From RI-283 sp964487925 (GTDB lineage Bacteria; Pseudomonadota; Gammaproteobacteria; SZUA-140), in contig CAZASZ010000034.1 of assembly GCA_964487925.1 (NCBI GenBank), positions 1 to 21,333 of the forward strand: a DNA stretch of 21,333 nucleotides. Reading direction: 5' to 3'. Below the pieces are notes generated by a model. It made no database searches. It had not been told where the DNA came from and was given only the letters and a program-made list of their open reading frames with translations. Position numbers and translations under genes: made by a program. Positions 1 to 8,190 of the stretch are shown piece after piece; position 1 is the first letter of the stretch; every line of letters starts with the position of its first letter.

Positions 1-105
1 AGATCCGCAGTTACCCGCGGCACCCTTGCCGTTTAGCTAACTCTTCCCCTTGCCGAGCGAGTAGAGGACTTCCACCTCCGAGTGGGTGCGCCCTGCCGGG
101 CGCAC
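1..105 (-). mobile_element. Group IIC intron, 5' end (domain I), truncated by the window edge
   Basis: Read on the minus strand from 105 down, the sequence begins GTGCGCCC and folds at once into a hairpin (GTGCGCCC...GGGCGCAC). It then carries the blocks GGAGGTGGAAGTCCTC, GAGTTAGCTAAACGGCAAG and GGGTGCCGCGGGTAACTGCGGATCT. From memory, this order closely follows the domain I start of the Oceanobacillus iheyensis class IIC intron and related bacterial introns (GUGUGCCCGGCA..., GUUAGCCUAACGCAAGGGUGUC..., GGAAUCUGAAGGAAGC). The 5' boundary at 105 is inferred from the GTGYG-type start. It lies directly behind the terminator of the cytochrome c4 gene, where class IIC introns typically insert. Domains II-VI and any maturase gene would lie left of the window. 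Whether the intron is complete or a remnant cannot be told. Confidence 0.72.
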
Positions 106-108
106 CAT

Positions 109-135
109 AAAAAAGCCCGCTGAAGCGGGCCTTTT
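109..135 (-). terminator. Rho-independent terminator of the cytochrome c4 gene
   Basis: GCCCGC (115-120), loop TGAA (121-124) and GCGGGC (125-130) form a perfect 6-bp stem. On the minus strand it is followed by a T-run (complement of the A-run 109-114). A-rich sequence also precedes it on that strand (complement of 132-135), so the structure could act in both directions. It lies about 20 bases past the stop codon of the cytochrome gene, and the intron 5' end follows four bases after the T-run. Confidence 0.85.
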
Positions 136-155
136 CTATTTGCTTGATAGCCCGA

Positions 156-806
156 TCAGGGAAGCTGTGCAGATAGGTACGTCGCCAGCGCCTTGATTTC
201 GTCGTTGGACAGCTTACGGGCAATATCCGCCATCATGCTGGCAGGATCGTTCTTGCGACGACCGTCGCGGAAATCCGTCAGGTTCTTGATGATGTAATCG
301 CGATGCTGGCCGCCGATACGCGGGAAGGTCGAGATATTAGCCGACTTACCCTTGCCGCGAGCGCCGTGGCAGTTGATGCAAGCATAGACGCCCTTCATCG
401 GGTTACCTTCCGTAAACAGTTTCTTGCCTTTGACGGCCAGGGCCTTCTCGATGCCCGTCAGAGGCTTTTTGGCCATCTTCTGACTCGAGAAATAGGCGCC
501 GATGTCATGGGCGTCTTCAACGCTGGCGACCATGGCGGCCATACCTGTCATGGTGTCGTTGTTGGCGCGCCTACCACTCTGGAAGTCGCGCACCTGCTTC
601 ACAATGTAGTTCTCGTACTGGCCTGCAAGCCTCGGGAAATCCGAGGTCAAGCTGTTACCATCGTCGCCATGACAACCCGCGCACAGCGCGGCCTTATCCT
701 TACCAGCAATAGGGTCTCCACCCTTGGCCCATGCCGTACCCACCGTCATCCCCAAAAAAACAGCAAAAATCGTTGTAGCAACAATGGAATATCTTTTGTT
801 AATCAT
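156..806 (-). CDS. Diheme cytochrome c4, periplasmic
   Basis: The product is a 216-residue two-heme c-type cytochrome of the c4 family, which passes electrons in the periplasm, typically between the bc1 complex and terminal oxidases. A signal peptide is clear: basic start, hydrophobic residues 8-24, and a probable cleavage after AWA at residue 27. Two similar halves each carry a CXXCH heme site, CAGCH at 42-46 and CINCH at 143-147. Each half also has the matching F-P-R-(L/I)-(A/G)-G-Q block and a downstream Met-rich segment that should supply the axial Met (about M89 and M191/M192). The ATG at 806 was chosen because it directly precedes the signal peptide and has AAAGGGTG upstream; a longer reading frame to 860 would add a non-signal-like extension. 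The gene stands alone, with its own terminator and a putative promoter. Confidence 0.93.
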   Translation of the reverse strand: MINKRYSIVATTIFAVFLGMTVGTAWAKGGDPIAGKDKAALCAGCHGDDGNSLTSDFPRLAGQYENYIVKQVRDFQSGRRANNDTMTGMAAMVASVEDAHDIGAYFSSQKMAKKPLTGIEKALAVKGKKLFTEGNPMKGVYACINCHGARGKGKSANISTFPRIGGQHRDYIIKNLTDFRDGRRKNDPASMMADIARKLSNDEIKALATYLSAQLP

Positions 807-886
807 CGAATGCACCCTTTTTGTTATCTCATAGCGCAGCCTGAGCCGCCCCCCCGGCATGCAGACACATGCAAATGTGTCCGGCT

Positions 887-916
887 ATTCTAAGGCCAAT
901 GGTCATTGACAATCAA
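887..916 (-). promoter_or_regulatory. Putative promoter of the cytochrome c4 gene
   Basis: On the minus strand, TTGATT (911-916) is separated by 18 bases from TAGAAT (887-892), a fair sigma-70 match. The -35 element overlaps an inverted repeat, ATTGA-CAA-TCAAT (905-917), which could be an operator. It resembles, but with 3-base spacing does not match, an FNR site (TTGAT-N4-ATCAA). Assignment is by eye only. Confidence 0.4.
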
Positions 917-961
917 TCTCCTTGGGTAATTCAGGGCAAAGCGGTGAGCACATCACGGGCC

Positions 962-2980
962 TCAGGACGTTAAACCCAGGGCAATTTCATTAAGCGCGTG
1001 GATCTCATCGCGAATCTTCGCCGCCTTTTCGAACTCGAGGTCCCGTGCATGTTGATACATGGTCTGTTCAAGTTCAGCGATTTTTTTCGCGACCTCCGCA
1101 GGCGACATAGCAGCATAGGCCCCCGCGCCCTCGGCAACCTTTGCGACGCCGCCAGCACCTGGAACTTCCGTGCCGGGTACCCCATTAATGATATTAATGA
1201 TGCTCTTACGAATACCGCGCGGCGAGATGCCATGCTGCTCGTTATACTGCAGCTGTTTTTCACGCCGCCGCTCGGTCTCCGATATTGCGCGTTGCATGGA
1301 CCCAGTCACGGAATCGCCATAGAGAATGGCCCGACCATGCAAGTGACGGGCCGCCCGTCCGATGGTCTGGATCAGGGATCGTTCGGAACGCAGAAAGCCT
1401 TCCTTGTCTGCGTCCAGAATGGCAACCAAGGAGACCTCAGGGATATCCAGCCCCTCACGCAGCAAATTGATTCCGACCAGAACATCGAACGTACCCAGTC
1501 TCAGATCGCGGATAATCTCGACACGTTCAACGGTATCGATATCGGAATGGAGATAACGCACCCGGACACCGTGCTCTGTCAGGTACTCGGTAAGACTCTC
1601 AGACATGCGTTTGGTCAAAGTAGTCACGAGCACGCGCTCCCCACGCTCGGTGCGCAGGTTGATCTCGGACAGCAGGTCATCGACCTGAGTCGCCACCGGA
1701 CGGACCTCGACTTGCGGATCGACCAGCCCCGTGGGCCGCACGACCTGTTCGACGATAGCATCACTGTGCGCCCGTTCGTAATCACCCGGCGTCGCCGAGA
1801 CGTAAACGGTCTGAGGCGCCAGCGCCTCGAACTCCTCGAAACACAACGGCCGGTTATCGAGAGCGGATGGCAACCGAAAGCCGTACTCGACCAGAGTCCG
1901 CTTGCGCGCACGGTCGCCACGATACATCCCGCCCAACTGAGGGACCGTGACGTGGCTTTCATCGAGGAACAGCAGCGCATTGGCGGGCAGGTAGTCGAAC
2001 AAGGTCGGCGGTGGTTCGCCGGCCTTGCGTCCGGACAAATGGCGCGAATAGTTCTCGATACCAGAGCAATAGCCAAGCTCCAGCATCATCTCCATATCGA
2101 ATCGCGTGCGCTGCTCCAGGCGCTGAACCTCAACGAGCTTATTGTTCGCGTGAAGTTCTTCGAGCCGGTCGCGAAGCTCCACCTTGATAACATCGACCGC
2201 ATGCATCAGGACCTCACGGGGGGCCACATAGTGCGACTTAGGATAGATCGTCAGCCGCTTCACCTGTCGTGATACTGCTCCCGTCAGGGGATCGAAGTAG
2301 CTCAGGCGCTCGATCTCGTCGTCGAACAGCTCGACGCGCACGGCCTCGCTGTCCGATTCAGCTGGGAAGATATCGATGACCTCACCGCGGACCCGATAGG
2401 TGCCGCGCCGCAGTTCGACGTCGTTTCGGGTGTATTGCAAGTCAGCGAGCTGGCGCAGGATCCGACGCTGGCCGATGACATCTCCTCGAACCAGGTGCAG
2501 CACCATCTCGAGGTAGGTCCCTGGGTCACCGAGGCCATAAATAGACGAGACAGAGGCCACAATGATTGCGTCGGGCCGCTCCAACAGGGCCTTGGTCGCC
2601 GACAGACGCATCTGCTCAATCTGCGCGTTAATCGCCGAGTCCTTCTCGATGAAGGTATCGCTGGCCGGCACATAGGCCTCGGGCTGGTAGTAGTCGTAGT
2701 AGGAGACGAAGTACTCGACGGCGTTGTCCGGAAAAAACTCCCGCATCTCTGCGTAGAGTTGGGCCGCGAGCGTCTTATTGGGGGCCAGGATCATGGCTGG
2801 GCGCTGCAAATCGGCGATCAGATTGGCCATCGTGAAGGTCTTTCCTGAGCCCGTGACCCCGAGCAGGGTCTGACGTGCAAGTCCGCTCTCCAGCCCATCC
2901 TTCAAGGCCTCTATCGCAGCCGGTTGATCACCGGCCGGGTCAAAGGCGGAGTGCACTTGAAATTGCCGTGTCGTCGTCAT
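962..2980 (-). CDS. uvrB: UvrABC excinuclease subunit B
   Basis: The 672-residue product is the damage-verifying helicase-like subunit of nucleotide excision repair; it is loaded by UvrA and then recruits UvrC. Its length matches E. coli UvrB (673). Visible landmarks are the Walker A GVTGSGKT at 41-48, the beta-hairpin segment SYYDYYQPEAYVP at 93-105 that clamps DNA, the Walker B/DEAD-like DESH at 340-343, helicase motif VI QTIGRAARH, and a C-terminal UVR motif at about 630-665 for UvrC contact. The start ATG at 2980 gives the usual MTTTRQFQVHSAFDPAGDQP N-terminus. It is divergent from the aminotransferase gene with about 100 bases between starts. I found no convincing LexA box (CTGT-N8-ACAG) there, so SOS control is not supported by what I see. 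Confidence 0.97.
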   Translation of the reverse strand: MTTTRQFQVHSAFDPAGDQPAAIEALKDGLESGLARQTLLGVTGSGKTFTMANLIADLQRPAMILAPNKTLAAQLYAEMREFFPDNAVEYFVSYYDYYQPEAYVPASDTFIEKDSAINAQIEQMRLSATKALLERPDAIIVASVSSIYGLGDPGTYLEMVLHLVRGDVIGQRRILRQLADLQYTRNDVELRRGTYRVRGEVIDIFPAESDSEAVRVELFDDEIERLSYFDPLTGAVSRQVKRLTIYPKSHYVAPREVLMHAVDVIKVELRDRLEELHANNKLVEVQRLEQRTRFDMEMMLELGYCSGIENYSRHLSGRKAGEPPPTLFDYLPANALLFLDESHVTVPQLGGMYRGDRARKRTLVEYGFRLPSALDNRPLCFEEFEALAPQTVYVSATPGDYERAHSDAIVEQVVRPTGLVDPQVEVRPVATQVDDLLSEINLRTERGERVLVTTLTKRMSESLTEYLTEHGVRVRYLHSDIDTVERVEIIRDLRLGTFDVLVGINLLREGLDIPEVSLVAILDADKEGFLRSERSLIQTIGRAARHLHGRAILYGDSVTGSMQRAISETERRREKQLQYNEQHGISPRGIRKSIINIINGVPGTEVPGAGGVAKVAEGAGAYAAMSPAEVAKKIAELEQTMYQHARDLEFEKAAKIRDEIHALNEIALGLTS

Positions 2981-3018
2981 ATCTACATCCGCAACAGATA
3001 AAAATCCACGCTGTTATC

Positions 3019-3048
3019 TTGGTTCGTATTCAGGTAGTCCTGTATAGT
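3019..3048 (+). promoter_or_regulatory. Putative promoter of the aminotransferase gene
   Basis: TTGGTT (3019-3024), an 18-base spacer and TATAGT (3043-3048) read toward the aminotransferase, about 33 bases before its GTG start. The -10 is good (5 of 6) and the -35 is weak. It lies in the uvrB/aminotransferase divergent region. Confidence 0.4.
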
Positions 3049-3081
3049 AACCCGAGCGATTATGACAATGGGGAATTTGCA

Positions 3082-4260
3082 GTGAAACTAGCGCAACGTG
3101 TCAGCCGAATCAAACCCTCACCGACGCTGGCCATCACGGCCAAAGCGGCCGCCCTGCGTGCGGAAGGCAAAGACATCATTGGTTTCGGCGCCGGCGAACC
3201 GGACTTCAACACCCCCGACCACGTTAAGCAGGCGGCCATCGACGCCATTAACAACAATTTCACGCGCTACACGGCAGTTGATGGCACCTTGTCTCTGCGT
3301 CAGGCCGTTGCTGACAAGTTCAAGCGCGATAATCAGATCGAGTATTCGCCTCAACAAATCCTCGTATCGTGCGGCGCCAAACATGGGCTTTACAACCTCA
3401 CACAGGCCTTTCTGAGCCCTGGAGACGAGGCCATCATCCCTGCGCCTTACTGGGTGTCCTATCCAGACATGGTCCGACTCGCCGACGGGGCGCCGGTCTT
3501 TGTACGCTGCGATATCGATCAGGGCTTCAAGATGACGCCCGAGCAGCTCGACTCGGCCATCACCGCGAGGACCCGCCTGCTGTTTCTGAACAGCCCGTCC
3601 AACCCGACAGGCGCCACCTACAGCAAAGAAGAGCTCCAGGCCCTGGGTGAGGTGCTCAAGCAACACCCGAACGTACTCATCGCGAGCGACGACATCTACG
3701 AGCATATCCAGCTCGGAGACGAGCCGTTTTGCAACATCCTCATGGCCTGCCCGGACCTCTACGAGCGGACGGTTGTCTTCAACGGCGTATCAAAGGCATA
3801 CGCGATGACCGGCTGGCGTATCGGCTACGCCGCAGGCCCAGCGAGCGTCATCAAGGCCATGAAGGACATTCAGTCGCAAAGCACCTCCAACCCTACTTCG
3901 ATATCCCAAGTGGCGGCGGAGGTCGCACTACGTGGCGACCAATCATTCATTGACACCATGAACACGGCCTTCCGCGAGCGTCATGCCGTAATCGTGAACG
4001 GACTAAACGCCATGCCGGGCGTTAAGTGTCTGCCGGCACAAGCGGCGTTTTATGCCTTCGCGGAGATTACCGGGGCCATGGCCGCCTGCGGCTTCCATGA
4101 TGATGTCGCCTTCGGAGAATACCTGCTCAATGACGCTGGCGTCGCTGTCGTTCCGGGCTCGGCGTTCGGCATGCCGGGGTATATGCGGCTGTCATTCGCG
4201 ACCAGCATGGCACTCATTGAGGCTGGTCTGGTTCGGATCGCCAAGGCCCTGCGCGCCTGA
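3082..4260 (+). CDS. PLP-dependent aspartate/aromatic aminotransferase (class I, subgroup Ib)
   Basis: The 392-residue fold-type I aminotransferase probably interconverts aspartate or aromatic amino acids with their 2-oxo acids in the cytosol. Seen in the sequence are FGAGEPDF near the N-terminus, the PLP-phosphate and ring contacts NSPSNPTGA, the Schiff-base lysine K238 in GVSKAYAMTGWRIGYAAG, and the substrate carboxylate-binding arginine R369 in MRLSFATS. These are typical of subgroup Ib, which includes thermophilic AspAT and bifunctional aspartate/prephenate aminotransferases; exact substrates cannot be assigned. GTG at 3082 is preferred, with GGGG about 8 bases upstream, because the open frame to 2875 enters uvrB and gives an unlike-family N-terminus. 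Divergent pairing with uvrB is also seen in Pseudomonas. Confidence 0.93.
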   Translation: MKLAQRVSRIKPSPTLAITAKAAALRAEGKDIIGFGAGEPDFNTPDHVKQAAIDAINNNFTRYTAVDGTLSLRQAVADKFKRDNQIEYSPQQILVSCGAKHGLYNLTQAFLSPGDEAIIPAPYWVSYPDMVRLADGAPVFVRCDIDQGFKMTPEQLDSAITARTRLLFLNSPSNPTGATYSKEELQALGEVLKQHPNVLIASDDIYEHIQLGDEPFCNILMACPDLYERTVVFNGVSKAYAMTGWRIGYAAGPASVIKAMKDIQSQSTSNPTSISQVAAEVALRGDQSFIDTMNTAFRERHAVIVNGLNAMPGVKCLPAQAAFYAFAEITGAMAACGFHDDVAFGEYLLNDAGVAVVPGSAFGMPGYMRLSFATSMALIEAGLVRIAKALRA

Positions 4261-4431
4261 CGGAAGACCCTTCGGCTGGCAGACTGTTGGGAATGCAGCT
4301 AAGGGATTGAGCGCGAGACGTATAAACGAGCGAAACAGCGCTGCATTTTGAGCGCGTTTACAACGCGGCCAGCGCGGTTTCAGCGAGTTTTTAGAGGCGT
4401 CCTGTCTGTATCCGATGCGGCGACACGCCAA

Positions 4432-5700
4432 CTAGGATTCTCGCAAAAACCCTTGCGCCGCGTCTAAAAACTCCTGGGCCTGCAAAAGAATGGAAAGGCC
4501 TTCATCCTGCTCCGTCGCATGCAGTCCCAAGCGCTCGTAGGCCGGCATCGCGCTAGGATCCGGCAGATGTCCGGCACCGCGCGTAGAGTCGATCCTGCAA
4601 TGGGCGCGCGCCACAAGAATCAGGTCCGCAATATCGGTCTCGCCGGGATGCGAGCGATACCAGTCACCGCTCCCAGCCAGTGCGGGCAACAAGTCATCGC
4701 CCAAACCCCAGGTCTGTACCAGGAGCGCCCCCAACGGGCACGACAACCTCTCGATGGCCTCATCAAGGGTGGCCGGGTCTAAGAGGGCTCCGGGAAACTG
4801 GTGAGCAAAGGCCAACAGCGCGAGCGTCCCGATATCGTGCAACAAACCCGCCAACCGGCAACGCGGCGCGGACAAGCCAGGTAAACGGCTCGCCAGCACT
4901 GCGCTGATCGCCGCAACCGACGTCGCGGTCAACCAGTATTCGTCGAGCCGCTGGCTGATGCCTTCCTCAGGGTTCCGCAGACGATCACGAATCGCATAGC
5001 TCATAACCAAATGCCGCGCTGCGCGCAGCCCGAGCCGTTTAACTGCCGCCTCGCAAGTCAAGGCCGGTGGCTGGTCATGAAACAGCGTGCCGTTTGCCGC
5101 TCGCAGCAGTTTGGCGCAAATAGCGGGATCAGCGCAGACTGCCTCGATCAGACGCTCTGCCTCGATACGTTCGTTGGCCACGAGATTAGCAATCTGCTCA
5201 CCGAAGGCCGGAGGCACGGGAAGGACCAACTGATCGTCCGCGATCGCATCCCTGACGTCCTCGAACAAACCACGCAGCCAGTCCTGCAGCCCTGTGTCAC
5301 AGGCCACGTCGAAACGACGCGGCGGGACCATCCCGGTCAGACTCGAGACCCCATCCAGGAGCCGGGCATCAATAACTACCACCTCGGCGGCGGTCAGGGT
5401 CACCGCCGTATATTGCTGGTATGCGCGCGGACTCAACGCGAGGCGCGAGTTAGCGTCGCCGGACTCGACCAGAAGCCCTTCTCCTGTATAGGGGGTCAGC
5501 CGCAAACGGCCGGAAAGCAGAAAATAGGCCTTGGAGTCTTCACCACCTTGACGAAATAAGTAGCGACCCGCAGCCAAACGGACGATTCTGGCCTGACTCG
5601 CTAGCACGATACGCTCATCGGGCCTGAGTCGAGACATCGGTTCGAAACGCGCCAGTAACCCAGGTTCGACCATACGTCGCCTATTACGATGGCGCCTCAT
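4432..5700 (-). CDS. Cyclic-nucleotide-binding-like plus HDOD domain regulatory protein
   Basis: The 422-residue protein is predicted cytosolic and has no membrane segment. Residues about 20-118 look like a Crp-type beta-roll (GRYLFRQGGEDSKAYFLLSGRLRL), but the phosphate-binding cassette (G-E-x-A...R-T/S-A) is not recognisable, so nucleotide binding is doubtful. Residues about 155-345 form an HDOD domain: LPVPPAF, an ICAKLLRAANG helix, AVKRLGLRAARHLVMSYAIRD, and LAGLLHDIGTLAL with His288-Asp289. HDOD proteins usually act in signalling without proven phosphohydrolase activity; the specific role here is unknown. The ATG at 5700 has AGGGTGA upstream; ATG at 5673 is an alternative. It is convergent with the aminotransferase gene. 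The 171-base gap between them holds a CGCGTT-TAC-AACGCG hairpin (4353-4367) without a T-run and a direct repeat of TTGAGCGCG. Confidence 0.85.
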   Translation of the reverse strand: MRRHRNRRRMVEPGLLARFEPMSRLRPDERIVLASQARIVRLAAGRYLFRQGGEDSKAYFLLSGRLRLTPYTGEGLLVESGDANSRLALSPRAYQQYTAVTLTAAEVVVIDARLLDGVSSLTGMVPPRRFDVACDTGLQDWLRGLFEDVRDAIADDQLVLPVPPAFGEQIANLVANERIEAERLIEAVCADPAICAKLLRAANGTLFHDQPPALTCEAAVKRLGLRAARHLVMSYAIRDRLRNPEEGISQRLDEYWLTATSVAAISAVLASRLPGLSAPRCRLAGLLHDIGTLALLAFAHQFPGALLDPATLDEAIERLSCPLGALLVQTWGLGDDLLPALAGSGDWYRSHPGETDIADLILVARAHCRIDSTRGAGHLPDPSAMPAYERLGLHATEQDEGLSILLQAQEFLDAAQGFLRES

Positions 5701-5908
5701 GCAAGCTCACCCTGATCCCTCAAGACACACGCACAGACACATCCCGGAACAGAACCCGCCGGCAAAGGTCCTAAATATATGTTGAAACGACTCATCGTTG
5801 TCTTCTTAAGTCCATGACTTTTTTGTCTTCACTCGGCCCATATCGGCATCCTGCTCGACAAAGTGAACCCGGGGAGAGTATGGAGGGGCGCCTGAGGGCT
5901 TCCCCACA

Positions 5909-5924
5909 GCGCCCAGCAGGGCGC
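5909..5924 (-). other. GC-rich hairpin just past lptG
   Basis: GCGCCC, loop AGCA and GCGCCC's complement GGGCGC form a perfect 6-bp stem starting 4 bases after the lptG stop. No T-run follows on the minus strand, so it is at best a transcript-end stabiliser or a weak terminator. The rest of the 227-base space up to the HDOD gene start shows only a small AACGA-CTCA-TCGTT hairpin (5786-5799). Confidence 0.4.
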
Positions 5925-5927
5925 GAC

Positions 5928-6999
5928 CTATACGCTTCGGCGCAACAACCCTGCGGCGGTGACGAGAAAGATCAGGCCGGGGGCCAGGGCGCAAATCAGG
6001 GGATTGATGTGATAGACGAGTCCGATGTAGCCACTCATCTGGTCAAGCAGATAAAAGCCGATGCCCAATAATGCGCCGATCATGACCCGCTGCCCCATAC
6101 TCGCTGAGCGCAATGAACCGAACACGAACGGTATGCTCAAAATCACCATAATCATAGTCGTCACGGGCATCAGAATCTGTCGCCAGAAAGCCAGCTCGTG
6201 CCGCCCCGCATCAAGTCCGTTAGCGTGTAGAAAGCCGAGGTAGTCGTAAAGCTCCCAAATCGCCATGCTCTCGGGCCGCACCGCGACAACATCAAGCAAA
6301 TTGGGCTCGATCGTGGTATTCCAGGTCATCTCGGCGAGTTGATACTCTTTGACCCTCTCTGGATCCAAAACCCTACGACGGACATTACGCAAACTCCAGC
6401 CAGAGTCACGGAAAAGTGCCATTGCCGCGTGCCGGTACTCACGGAGGTGATGGCGGTCGTCAAGTATATAGATATCGATCCCCAGCAAGCTGCCAGTGGA
6501 TTCCATGGAGCGGATGTGCACGAAACTATCCGCATCCCGGTACCAAAGGCCCGACCGGGTCTGCAAGGTCGGCTGCTCCCCAAGAGCCGCAGCGCGTTGA
6601 TTCTGAGCAAATACCTCGCTGCGTGGCGCCAGCCATTGCCCCATCGCAAAACCAAGTACCACGAGCACGAGTGCGGCCTGCATAACGCTCAGTATGATGC
6701 GGCCACGGGAGACACCTGCCGCCCTGATGACAGTCAGTTCATTTTGATTGGCCAGCATGCCGAGGCCGATCAGCCCGCCCAGCAAGGCTGCAATCGGCAT
6801 AAACTGATAACACANNNNNNNNNNNNNNNNNNNNNNNNNNNNNNNNNNNNNNNNNNNNNNNNNNNNNNNNNNNNNNNNNNNNNNNNNNNNNNNNNNNNNN
6901 NNNNNNNNNNNNNNAGGTGAACAGGGCCAACAAGACCGCGAGCACGATCAGCGTAGTCGTGATGACGGTACGCCCGATATAACGATCCAGCAGTCTCAC
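5928..6999 (-). CDS. lptG: LPS export permease LptG (interrupted by an assembly gap)
   Basis: This is one of the two transmembrane subunits of the LptB2FG ABC transporter, which extracts lipopolysaccharide from the inner membrane and passes it to LptC/LptA. The N-terminus (RLLDRYIGRTVITTTLIVLAVLLALFT) is read from GTG at 6999. After 100 Ns (6815-6914) the frame resumes at CYQFMPIAALLGGLIGLGMLANQNEL, followed by the periplasmic beta-jellyroll and three C-terminal membrane segments (about 235-330 of the assembled protein). The flanking coding bases total 972, an exact multiple of three, so the true missing length should be divisible by three. By remembered E. coli LptG alignment about 93 bases are missing. 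Start GTG and the lptF stop overlap as GTGA, indicating translational coupling. Confidence 0.93.
6815..6914. other. Assembly gap (100 Ns)
   Basis: A run of exactly 100 unknown bases lies within lptG, a common placeholder for a scaffold gap of unknown size. It hides the end of the first membrane helix and the following segment, roughly 30 residues by comparison with E. coli LptG. Confidence 0.99.
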
Positions 7000-8102
7000 G
7001 TGGCTGCCACTTTGCGCCGGAGCCAGCATCGCGTGGGATTCAGACTGCCCGCCTGCTGCGCGATAAGCAACATCGCCCAAGCCAGGATCAGCAGGTGCAC
7101 CCACCACAGACCGACCAACGGGGAGACGATACCCTGAGACACCCAATGCTTTGATACGCCGAGCAGATTGCTGTAAATCGCATAGATCAGGATAGCCATG
7201 AACATGCGGGCGAAGCGGCCCTGCCTGGGCTGACTGCGACTCAAGGGGACAGCCAACAAGGCCAGCAGGATCACCGACAAGGGCTGCGAGATACGCCACT
7301 CTAGCTCAGCCTGATGCTGGCGCATGGTGCCTATGCGAAGATCAGATGTCGGGATCTCGCGTGTCTGTACAACGGTCGGTGTCAGCGGACGGTCCTCAAG
7401 CAGGATGCCATGAGCGATGAATTCGATAACCGAAAAGCGGTTCCGAGCGGGATCCGATTCATAGCGATAACCATCCTCGAGGACGAGATAGTCGTTGCCG
7501 TTCCCACTATCCCGCTCAAAATGAGCACGGGGCGCCGAAACGATCACCTGCTCCCCCTCACTTAGGGTCTCGTTCATAAAGATATTCGAAACGGCTAGTC
7601 CATCGCCACTCTGCTGTTCGACATAGACGACGCCCCGACCATTCTTGATCTCGTGGAACCGCCCAGGGGAAACGAGCATGGTCTCAGGCGTCTTGTTCTG
7701 ACCCTCGATAAGCTGATCGCTAGTCGACTCGGCCCAAGGCGAAGCGAAGAGGGAGATCCCAGCGACAACCACAGCCACGACGAAGGCAAGCAACAGTACG
7801 CGCCGAATCAACCACCCACTACTGACACCGCAGGCATGGATTACGGCCATCTCATGATCCTGATAGAAACGACCGAAGGTCAGCAGCGTCGCGAAAAACA
7901 GGGACAGGGGCAATAGGATGGTCATTGCGCTTAGCGTTTTTAGCACCAGGAGCTGATAAATCAACTGTCCTGCAAGCTCCCCAGCGCTGGCATCGGCAAG
8001 GAAGCGCACGAAACGGTTACTGATATAGATCAGTAGCAAGACGGCCAGGACGCCAAGCATCGTCTTGAGGATTTCCCGGATGAGGTAGCGACTCAGAATC
8101 AC
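6996..8102 (-). CDS. lptF: LPS export permease LptF
   Basis: The 368-residue inner-membrane protein is the partner of LptG in the LptB2FG transporter. The family start LSRYLIREILKTMLGVLAVLLLIYISNRFVRFL is clear. Membrane helices follow at about 55-75 and 100-122, then a periplasmic jellyroll domain (about 125-265) and three helices at 275-355 (PLSVILLALLAVPLSRSQPRQGRF and beyond). The length fits the family (E. coli 366). The start codon read at 8102 is GTG and has only a weak upstream ribosome-binding site. The stop overlaps the lptG start by four bases, so the pair is co-translated. It is divergent from pepA across about 159 bases, the arrangement also found in E. coli. Confidence 0.95.
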   Translation of the reverse strand: MILSRYLIREILKTMLGVLAVLLLIYISNRFVRFLADASAGELAGQLIYQLLVLKTLSAMTILLPLSLFFATLLTFGRFYQDHEMAVIHACGVSSGWLIRRVLLLAFVVAVVVAGISLFASPWAESTSDQLIEGQNKTPETMLVSPGRFHEIKNGRGVVYVEQQSGDGLAVSNIFMNETLSEGEQVIVSAPRAHFERDSGNGNDYLVLEDGYRYESDPARNRFSVIEFIAHGILLEDRPLTPTVVQTREIPTSDLRIGTMRQHQAELEWRISQPLSVILLALLAVPLSRSQPRQGRFARMFMAILIYAIYSNLLGVSKHWVSQGIVSPLVGLWWVHLLILAWAMLLIAQQAGSLNPTRCWLRRKVAAT

Positions 8103-8177
8103 GTGAAGCTTGTATCCATTTACTGTTTATAGTCAAAAACAAACATGTCGATATCACACCTAGCAAGTGCCGAAATA

Positions 8178-8190
8178 TGAGTTAAACTCA
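8178..8190. promoter_or_regulatory. Palindrome in the lptF/pepA divergent region
   Basis: TGAGTT-A-AACTCA is a perfect 6-base dyad around a single central base, located midway between the divergent starts of lptF and pepA. It could be an operator, but no known regulator is recognised. On the minus strand, TTGACT followed at 16 bases by TACAAG lies just before lptF and might be its promoter. Confidence 0.3.

Noticed and set aside
1..105. A tRNA or other small structured RNA at the left edge
   Set aside because: The paired segments do not make a cloverleaf, and the conserved blocks fit a group II intron domain I better.
998..2272. Long plus-strand open frame (424 codons) antisense to uvrB
   Set aside because: It lies wholly inside the intact uvrB gene, has no recognisable domain and is a typical opposite-strand artefact in GC-rich coding DNA.
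2981..3081. LexA box controlling uvrB
   Set aside because: CTGT occurs twice but no CTGT-N8-ACAG arrangement was found.
4330..4352. CAGCGCTG palindrome and repeated TTGAGCGCG between the aminotransferase and HDOD genes
   Set aside because: They are short and could occur by chance; no terminator with a T-run could be built from them.
6739..7299. A separate open frame spanning the N gap with an extended N-terminus
   Set aside because: It mixes an out-of-frame reading of lptF with the true lptG start; the real start is the GTG at 6999.
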